Below, one piece after another: positions 58,296 through 64,000 of a stretch of 64,000 bases of DNA (positions within the stretch are counted from its first letter, which is position 1; each line of letters opens with the position of its first letter). The position numbers and the translations under genes are program-made. The DNA comes from Bifidobacterium tissieri (GTDB lineage: Bacteria; Actinomycetota; Actinomycetes; Actinomycetales; Bifidobacteriaceae). The stretch is from positions 1 to 64,000 of the forward strand of contig NZ_MWWV01000012.1 in the NCBI RefSeq assembly GCF_002259645.1, given 5' to 3'. A model generated the notes under the pieces. It saw only the letters and a list, made by a program, of their open reading frames with translations. It was not told the origin of the DNA and ran no database searches.

Positions 58296-58309
58296 CGAAC
58301 AGATGTTCG
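58296..58309 (+). promoter_or_regulatory. LexA/SOS box upstream of ruvA
   Basis: CGAACAGATGTTCG fits the CGAAC-N4-GTTCG pattern exactly and lies about 30 bases before the ruvA start. It matches the box upstream of uvrA, so ruvAB are probably SOS-induced from this internal promoter. Confidence 0.8.
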
Positions 58310-58339
58310 AAATAGTTCGTCGGGGAAATGAGGTAGTCG

Positions 58340-58957
58340 ATGATCGCAAGCCTGAATGGCACGATTGCGGCGGTCACCAAAGACGCGGCAATCATCGAAG
58401 TGGGGGGAGTGGGCTATGAGGTCCGTATGCCGAGCAGTGATCTGGCCGCCATGCACATCGGGCAGAAGACGACTGTCTTCACCCGTCTTGCCGTCTCGCA
58501 GGACGCCATCGCACTATACGGCTTTCTGTCGAAAATGGCCAAGGATCTGTTCCTCAGTCTGCAGAAGGTCAGCGGCATAGGTCCTAAGGTCGCATTGTCC
58601 CTGGTATCCACGCTCGGGCCGACACAGCTGATGAGCGCCGTCGCCAACGGTGATGCCGCCGCCCTTTCCAAAGCCCCCGGCCTTGGAAAGAAGGGGGCGC
58701 AGAAGATCATTCTCGAGCTGAAAGGCTCGATCAATCTCAGTGAGCTCGAAGACGGGACTCAGGCTGTGGAGGAACCAAAGGATTCAGGTACCGAGCAGGT
58801 CGTGGAAGCCCTAGTCTCGCTGGGCTGGCAACAGCGCGACGCGGCGCAGGCCGTCCGTCAGGTGCTGCAAAGCGAGCATCACGAGGGGCCTGTCACGTCA
58901 CAGGACGTACCGCAGCTGCTCAAGACCACATTGGCATCCATGGACAGGGGAAGGTGA
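58340..58957 (+). CDS. ruvA: Holliday junction helicase subunit RuvA
   Basis: The 205-residue protein is RuvA: MIASLNGTIAAV, VGGVGYEVRMP, HhH motifs (KVSGIGPKVALSLVS and KAPGLGKKGAQKII) and a C-terminal domain that contacts RuvB. It holds the junction in a square plane. ruvB starts nine bases later. Confidence 0.96.
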   Translation: MIASLNGTIAAVTKDAAIIEVGGVGYEVRMPSSDLAAMHIGQKTTVFTRLAVSQDAIALYGFLSKMAKDLFLSLQKVSGIGPKVALSLVSTLGPTQLMSAVANGDAAALSKAPGLGKKGAQKIILELKGSINLSELEDGTQAVEEPKDSGTEQVVEALVSLGWQQRDAAQAVRQVLQSEHHEGPVTSQDVPQLLKTTLASMDRGR

Positions 58958-58966
58958 TCAAACGTC

Positions 58967-60028
58967 ATGACGAACGACGACGATATGCAGGTCAACGCCG
59001 GCGCCCGGGAGGAATCCCTGCGCATGGTCTCGGCCACGCCGATGGGTGCCGATCAGGTCAGCGACGAGGAGCTTCGGCCTTCCGGACTCGACGAGTTCAT
59101 CGGACAACCCCGACTCAAGGCGCAGATGAAACTGTTCCTCAACGCGGCCATGAAGCGAGGAGTGGCCCCGGACCATATTCTGCTTGCCGGCCCTCCCGGC
59201 CTAGGCAAGACCACGTTGGCCATGATCGTGGCCAACGAACTTGACTCGCCTATCCGCATCACCTCCGGACCGGCCATCCAGCACGCCGGCGATCTCGCAT
59301 CCATCCTGTCCTCCCTGGAGGAGGGTGAAGTGTTGTTCATCGACGAGATCCATCGTCTGCCGCGGGCCGCCGAGGAGCTGCTGTACATCGCCATGGAGGA
59401 TTTTCGCGTGGACGTCGTGGTGGGCAAGGGACCCGGCGCATCGTCCATTCCGCTGACCCTGCCGAGATTCACCGTGGTGGGAGCCACCACCCGCGAAGGC
59501 ATGCTGCCGTCGCCATTGCGGGCCCGTTTCGGTTTCACCGCACATCTCGACTTCTATCCGCGTGATGAGATGCGTAAGCTGATCCTGCGCTCGGCGACCG
59601 TGCTGGGCGTCAGCATCGACGAGGACGCGGCCGAGCAGCTGGCCCGCCGATCCCGCGGAACGCCGCGAATCGCCAACCGTCTATTGCGACGCGTCAGGGA
59701 CTGGGCCGTTGTCCACGATCTTGACCATGTGGATGCGTCAGCCGTTCGCGACGCCCTGGATCTGTATCAGATCGATGTGGAGGGCTTGGACCGTCTGGAC
59801 ATCGCCGTGCTCAAGGCCATCTGCGGCAGCTTCAACGGAGGACCCGTGGGACTGAACAATCTTGCGGCCATGGTGGGTGAGGAATCGGAAACCGTGGAAA
59901 CCGTCTGCGAACCGTATCTCGTCCGAGAGGGCTTCCTGGTGCGTACCCCCAAGGGCCGCGTGGCCACTTCGCGGGCATGGGAGCATCTGGGAATCACCCC
60001 GCCGGATGATGTCAACGTGCTGTTTTAG
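58967..60028 (+). CDS. ruvB: Holliday junction helicase subunit RuvB
   Basis: The 353-residue AAA+ ATPase has [16 protein letters not shown] (Walker A, about residue 72), LFIDEIHRL (Walker B), GATTREG (sensor 1) and [13 protein letters not shown] (sensor 2). It drives branch migration. It is coupled with ruvA. The N-terminus is longer than in E. coli by about 15 residues. Confidence 0.97.
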   Translation: MTNDDDMQVNAGAREESLRMVSATPMGADQVSDEELRPSGLDEFIGQPRLKAQMKLFLNAAMKRGVAPDHILLAGPPGLGKTTLAMIVANELDSPIRITSGPAIQHAGDLASILSSLEEGEVLFIDEIHRLPRAAEELLYIAMEDFRVDVVVGKGPGASSIPLTLPRFTVVGATTREGMLPSPLRARFGFTAHLDFYPRDEMRKLILRSATVLGVSIDEDAAEQLARRSRGTPRIANRLLRRVRDWAVVHDLDHVDASAVRDALDLYQIDVEGLDRLDIAVLKAICGSFNGGPVGLNNLAAMVGEESETVETVCEPYLVREGFLVRTPKGRVATSRAWEHLGITPPDDVNVLF

Positions 60029-60105
60029 CCTGAATGGGTTGGTTCCCGAGGGTTTTCAAGCGTTCGGGAGCATCACGACTAGCCTGCAAAGGAGATCAAA
60101 ACATT

Positions 60106-60582
60106 ATGGGTGGTAATTCAAACACCATGATGCTCATCGCCATCATCGTCGTCATCGCCGGCATGATGTGGTACCAGTCCCGCCAGTCCAAGAAGAAGCA
60201 GGGCGAAGTGCAGAACTTCCGCACGAACCTGAAGAAGGGCGATCCGGTTGCCACGTACTCCGGTCTGATCGGCGTTGTCGAGGAGGTCGATCTCGATGCC
60301 GACCAGATCGTCATCAACTCCGAGGGCACTCTGAGCCGCTGGCGTATTCAGGCGGTCACCGAGCCTCCGGTCGTGCCGAACTACGTATCCGACGAGGAGT
60401 ACGAACGCGAGCAGAAGGAGAAGGCCGAAGAAGCCGATTCGGATGCCGCAAAGAACTCCGACGGGATCGCTGACGCCGACTATGTCAACCCCGCCGACGC
60501 TCAGGACAATGGCATTGAAACCGTGAAGTCCGAGGAATCCGACAAGGACGACACTGACAAGAAGGACGAGCCCGCCAAGTAA
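60106..60582 (+). CDS. yajC: YajC preprotein translocase subunit
   Basis: The 158-residue protein has one N-terminal membrane helix (about 6-22), a basic SRQSKKKQGE segment and KKGDPVATYSGLIGVVEEVD, the YajC core. The C-terminal half is acidic and low-complexity (EREQKEKAEEADS to DDTDKKDEP). It assists SecDF-linked export. AAAGGAG is 11 bases before the ATG. It follows ruvB, as in many bacteria. Confidence 0.9.
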   Translation: MGGNSNTMMLIAIIVVIAGMMWYQSRQSKKKQGEVQNFRTNLKKGDPVATYSGLIGVVEEVDLDADQIVINSEGTLSRWRIQAVTEPPVVPNYVSDEEYEREQKEKAEEADSDAAKNSDGIADADYVNPADAQDNGIETVKSEESDKDDTDKKDEPAK

Positions 60583-60611
60583 GACGGGTCCGCCAGCATA
60601 ATGGCAAACCG

Positions 60612-60637
60612 TGGCCGGCTCCCTTTGGGGCCGGCCA
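60612..60637 (+). terminator. Terminator hairpin after yajC
   Basis: TGGCCGGC (60612-60619) and GCCGGCCA (60630-60637) form an 8-bp stem followed by ATATATTT. Confidence 0.68.
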
Positions 60638-60661
60638 TATATTTCGTCAGAGGTGAAGACA

Positions 60662-61240
60662 ATGACATCCGACATCACCGTCAACCAGCTGTCAGCCATG
60701 GGGGAGGAGAACGCGGAATATCTGCTCTCCCTTATCCGTACCATTCCCGGCTTCCCGAAGGAAGGTATCAACTTCAGGGATTTCATGCCTGTTCTTGCCG
60801 ATGCCAAGGGACTGTCCATCCTCATCGACGCACTGGTCGAGTCGCTCCCGGTGGATCCCGATGAATTCGATGTCGTGGCCGGACTCGAATCCCGCGGCTT
60901 CCTGATCGGCGTTCCACTCGCTTTGCGTCTGGGCAAAGGATTCGTGGCTATCCGCAAAGCGGGCAAACTGCCGCCGCCCACCAAGCGCATGGAGTATTCT
61001 CTCGAATACGGTACGGCCGCGATCGAAATCGAGGACCAGGCCGTTCGCTCCGGTGAACGCGTACTGATCGTCGACGATCTCATCGCCACCGGCGGTACCG
61101 CGCAGGCGGCTGAGAAGCTGATTCAGGAGCATGGTGCCACCGTGGCCGGCTTCAGCTTCGTCATGGAGCTTACCGGCATTCCCACGCCCCCCTCCATCGG
61201 CCAGCACAAGAGATCATCGCTGCTGACCATGCCCGCCTGA
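60662..61240 (+). CDS. apt: Adenine phosphoribosyltransferase
   Basis: The 192-residue protein matches APRT: FPKEGINFRDFMPVLADAK, VVAGLESRGFLIG, and RVLIVDDLIATGGTAQAA, the PRPP-binding loop. It salvages adenine to AMP. The C-terminus (GIPTPPSIGQHKRSSLLT) is short compared with some relatives. GAGGTGAA precedes the ATG at 60662. Confidence 0.94.
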   Translation: MTSDITVNQLSAMGEENAEYLLSLIRTIPGFPKEGINFRDFMPVLADAKGLSILIDALVESLPVDPDEFDVVAGLESRGFLIGVPLALRLGKGFVAIRKAGKLPPPTKRMEYSLEYGTAAIEIEDQAVRSGERVLIVDDLIATGGTAQAAEKLIQEHGATVAGFSFVMELTGIPTPPSIGQHKRSSLLTMPA

Positions 61241-61328
61241 CAGGAACCGTTTTCCGGGAACACAGGGATTCCGGTTTCGGCAAGCCGGTTACTCTCATCA
61301 GAGACGAAAGGAAATACGAGGTCATCCC

Positions 61329-62525
61329 ATGGACCTTTACGAATACCAAGCGCGAGAGCTGCTCGAAGAGGCTGACATTCCCACGCCCCGCGCGATCTTT
61401 GCGCAGAACTCCCACGACGTGGCCGAAGCGACGAAAACGATCGGCTTCCCCTGCGTGATCAAAGCCCAGGTGAAGATCGGCCATCGCGGTCAGGCCGGCG
61501 GAGTCAAGATCGCCCACAATCTCGAGGAAGCCATTCTGCTGTCGGAGCAGCTGTTCCCCATGACCATTCATGGGCATAAGGTCAACGGCGTTCTGGTCGC
61601 CGAAGCCAAGAACATCCTCCACGAATACTATGTCTCGATTTCCGTGGACCGCACCTCGCGCGACTACGATGTGCTCGCCACCGCGAACGGCGGCACTGAG
61701 GTCGAGGAGATCGCCAAGGCGCATCCCGAATCCGTCAAGCGCCTGCATATCGAGCCGCTGGAGGACTTCGATCTCGCTGCGGCAAAGCGCATGGCCGAAC
61801 AGATCGGCTTCTACCATGCCGATGGAGATCAGGCCGCCGAGATCCTGCTGAACATGTGGAAGGCGTTCCGTGACACGGACGCCACGCTGGTGGAGATCAA
61901 CCCGCTGGCGAAGATCGGCGATCCCGAAGACGAATCATCGAAGTCCCTGTGCGCTTTGGACGCCAAGATCTCCCTCGATGACAATGCGGCGTTCCGTCAT
62001 GACGGATGGAAGCGCTTTGTGGATCCGAACGCCGGCGACCCTCTGGAGAATCAGGCGCGCGCGCTTGGACTGCACTACGTGCATCTCGACGGTCAGGTCG
62101 GCATCATTGGCAACGGTGCGGGACTTGTCATGAGCTCGCTCGACGCCGTGGCCGGAGCAGGCGAGAGCCAGGGCAGTGGGGTCAAGCCAGCCAACTTCCT
62201 CGACATCGGCGGCGGAGCCTCCGCGGCCGTCATGGCGGAAAGCCTTGAGATCGTTCTGGAGGATCCGAAGGTCCAATCCGTATTCATCAACGTGTACGGA
62301 GGCATCACCTCATGCGAGGAAGTGGCCAACGGCATTCTTGAAGCCATCTCCTCCCTCAACAGCATCCGACCGATCGTGGTGCGATTCGACGGCAACAAGG
62401 CCACGGAGGGCCTGCGGATCCTCGCCACGGCGAACAATCCGCATATTCTCGTGGCCAAGACCATGGAACAGGCCGCATCGAAGGCGGCCGAACTCGCAGC
62501 GAACAGCAAGGGAGATGCACGATGA
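61329..62525 (+). CDS. sucC: Succinyl-CoA synthetase subunit beta
   Basis: The 398-residue protein has an ATP-grasp domain ([36 protein letters not shown]) and a C-terminal CoA-ligase-like domain with LVEINPLA and [18 protein letters not shown]. It forms the SucCD heterodimer that makes or uses succinyl-CoA. The stop overlaps the sucD start (ATGA). Confidence 0.95.
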   Translation: MDLYEYQARELLEEADIPTPRAIFAQNSHDVAEATKTIGFPCVIKAQVKIGHRGQAGGVKIAHNLEEAILLSEQLFPMTIHGHKVNGVLVAEAKNILHEYYVSISVDRTSRDYDVLATANGGTEVEEIAKAHPESVKRLHIEPLEDFDLAAAKRMAEQIGFYHADGDQAAEILLNMWKAFRDTDATLVEINPLAKIGDPEDESSKSLCALDAKISLDDNAAFRHDGWKRFVDPNAGDPLENQARALGLHYVHLDGQVGIIGNGAGLVMSSLDAVAGAGESQGSGVKPANFLDIGGGASAAVMAESLEIVLEDPKVQSVFINVYGGITSCEEVANGILEAISSLNSIRPIVVRFDGNKATEGLRILATANNPHILVAKTMEQAASKAAELAANSKGDAR

Positions 62526-63442
62526 CACTGTTTATCGAAGATGGAGCCCCCGTCATCGTTCAGGGCATGACCGGACATCAGGGCATGACGCACACCGCCC
62601 GTATGCTGACCGCCGGAACCCGCATCGTCGGTGGTGTCAATCCGCGCAAGGCGGGAACCACGGTGCCGTTCACCGTGGACGGAGAACAGGTCGAGATCCC
62701 GGTGTTCGGCACATGCGCCGAAGCACGAGAGGCCACCGGTGCCAAGGCCAGTGTGGTGTTCGTTCCCCCGCGTTTCGCCAAGGGGGCGGTCGTCGAAGCC
62801 GTTGAGGCCGGCATCGAGCTGATCGTAGTCATCACCGAGGGCATTCCCGTCGCCGACACCGCTTATTTCGTGGCTCTTGCCCGAGAAAATGGCGTGCGCA
62901 TCATCGGGCCCAACTGCCCTGGTCTGGCCACCTTCGGCACCGGCGATGATCCGCATGGCGTGAATCTCGGCATCATTCCGGATGGGATCGTGCCGCGCGG
63001 ACCGCTCGGTCTGGTGTCCAAGTCAGGCACCCTGACCTATCAGCTCATGGGCGAACTCTCCGATGTCGGCTTCACCGCCGCTCTGGGAGCCGGTGGAGAT
63101 CCGATCGTAGGCACCACCCTTCTGGAAGCCGTGCAGGAGTTCAATGCCGATCCCAACACCAAGGCCGTGGTGATGATCGGCGAGATCGGCGGCAGCGCCG
63201 AACAGGAAGTCGCCGAATGGGCCAAGGACCACATGACCAAACCGCTGGTGGCATACATCGCCGGTTTCACCGCACCGGAAGGCAAGCAGATGGGCCATGC
63301 CGGTGCCATCGTTTCCGGAGGCAAGGGCACTGCGAAGGAGAAGAAGGAAGCACTGGAAGCCGTAGGCATCCGCGTTGGCCGTACTCCTGGTCAGACCGCT
63401 GAAATCATGCACGAGATTCTGGCTGCCAACAATATCGCATGA
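62522..63442 (+). CDS. sucD: Succinyl-CoA synthetase subunit alpha
   Basis: The 306-residue protein binds CoA and carries the phosphohistidine: [14 protein letters not shown] (CoA loop), [21 protein letters not shown] and [20 protein letters not shown], where the His is phosphorylated. Coupled to sucC. The stop overlaps the start of the next gene (ATGA). Confidence 0.95.
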   Translation: MTLFIEDGAPVIVQGMTGHQGMTHTARMLTAGTRIVGGVNPRKAGTTVPFTVDGEQVEIPVFGTCAEAREATGAKASVVFVPPRFAKGAVVEAVEAGIELIVVITEGIPVADTAYFVALARENGVRIIGPNCPGLATFGTGDDPHGVNLGIIPDGIVPRGPLGLVSKSGTLTYQLMGELSDVGFTAALGAGGDPIVGTTLLEAVQEFNADPNTKAVVMIGEIGGSAEQEVAEWAKDHMTKPLVAYIAGFTAPEGKQMGHAGAIVSGGKGTAKEKKEALEAVGIRVGRTPGQTAEIMHEILAANNIA

Positions 63443-64000
63443 GGCTGAATCCCAAGGATTTCGTCAGGGGACTGGGCGTATCCGCCCTCTCCCTTGCCCT
63501 ATATGCCATAGCATTGGCCTGCTTCAACGCCCTGATGCTGCTGATCATCTCCATGGAGGAAGGCGGTCAGGGCGTTACCGACTACACCATGAATTTCACC
63601 GAATCGGTGATACTGCTGTCTCAGGGCGTCGGACTTGAATTCGAAACAATTCATCTCACGCTGATTCCATGGGGATTGACGATCCTGCTGATCGTCCTGA
63701 TCCGTTCCGCGGCATCACGGCTGGGAAGCTCATGGCCGGGGCTGCTTACCGGTTTGGCGTTATGGGTGGCTATGCACGCATGGATGGCGGCGACCGTCCA
63801 GATGGTCCTCATCGATTCCATGCCCGTCATCCTGCTGAAGACCGGTGTCATATACGTCATCGGATATCTATGGGCGTTGATTCCCCGCACCAATCTGGTC
63901 AAGCGCATCAGGTTGGACAACATCTCGGTTCTCCCGTCTCCCGTACTCATGGCGCTACGTGAGGCGTTGCGTCTGACCGGCATTCTCCTCACCTGCTTCA
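63439..64000 (+). CDS. DUF6350-like membrane protein, partial (runs off the window)
   Basis: The frame opens at an ATG overlapping the sucD stop by ATGA and stays open to the window's end, giving 187 residues. It has several hydrophobic segments ([56 protein letters not shown]). Actinobacteria often have a DUF6350 membrane protein gene directly after sucD and before purine genes, so this is the likely family by position and topology. Function is unknown. Confidence 0.75.
   Translation, partial: MRLNPKDFVRGLGVSALSLALYAIALACFNALMLLIISMEEGGQGVTDYTMNFTESVILLSQGVGLEFETIHLTLIPWGLTILLIVLIRSAASRLGSSWPGLLTGLALWVAMHAWMAATVQMVLIDSMPVILLKTGVIYVIGYLWALIPRTNLVKRIRLDNISVLPSPVLMALREALRLTGILLTCF

Overview
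The window is a stretch of a high-GC actinobacterial chromosome, most probably Bifidobacterium. Reasons: transketolase and transaldolase lie side by side (the bifid-shunt carbon-rearrangement pair) next to hrcA-dnaJ and uppP; whiA and YajC/ruvCAB are in actinobacterial arrangements; terminators are long GC-rich stems, often without a U-tract; SOS boxes are of the CGAAC-N4-GTTCG type; and one surface protein ends in an LAXTG sorting signal. The species cannot be named from the sequence alone.

Layout. 1-5.2 kb: a YhbY-type RNA-binding protein, a 770-bp gap, a lipoprotein nuclease, and a long coiled-coil/CAP-domain surface protein preceded by an 11-G tract. 5.2-12 kb: a minus-strand run containing a LysR regulator, a membrane-anchored solute-binding protein, a lipase-like hydrolase, a transglycosylase-like protein with deviant codon use, an unknown protein and a polytopic membrane protein. 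12-13.4 kb: small genes (DUF2316, YvlD/holin-like, winged-helix regulator). 13.5-19.3 kb: a jetA-jetB-jetC (Wadjet/MksFEB) operon with no jetD beside it. 19.3-28 kb: CDF transporter, ABC-F protein, KdsC-like phosphatase with a MATE transporter, zincin metallopeptidase, acylphosphatase, and cstA with its YbdD partner. 28-39.3 kb: uvrA (under an SOS box), uvrC, aroE-like, rapZ, whiA, pgk, tpiA, secG. 39.4-42.4 kb: a HAD phosphatase and an XRE-aminotransferase fusion preceded by AT-rich DNA full of TTGAAC motifs. 42.6-51.7 kb: tal, tkt, hrcA (CIRCE), dnaJ, a fructosamine-kinase-like gene, uppP and a PAC2 protein. 51.9-54.6 kb: seven tRNA genes (3 Gly, 3 Val, 1 Cys), then a decaying FtsX/MacB-type ABC transporter. 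54.7-64 kb: thrS, yebC, ruvC, ruvA-ruvB (SOS box), yajC, apt, sucC-sucD and the start of a DUF6350-like membrane protein that runs off the window.

Functionally most of the window is housekeeping: DNA repair (uvrA, uvrC, ruvCAB), glycolysis and bifid shunt (pgk, tpiA, tal, tkt), protein folding (hrcA, dnaJ), translation (thrS, tRNAs, ABC-F), secretion (secG, yajC) and wall-lipid recycling (uppP). The accessory or unusual parts are the JetABC operon without JetD, the possibly phase-variable LAXTG surface protein, the regulator-aminotransferase fusion with its repeat-rich upstream region, the codon-deviant gene near 9 kb with a glyoxalase-family remnant beside it, and the decayed ABC transporter after the tRNA array.
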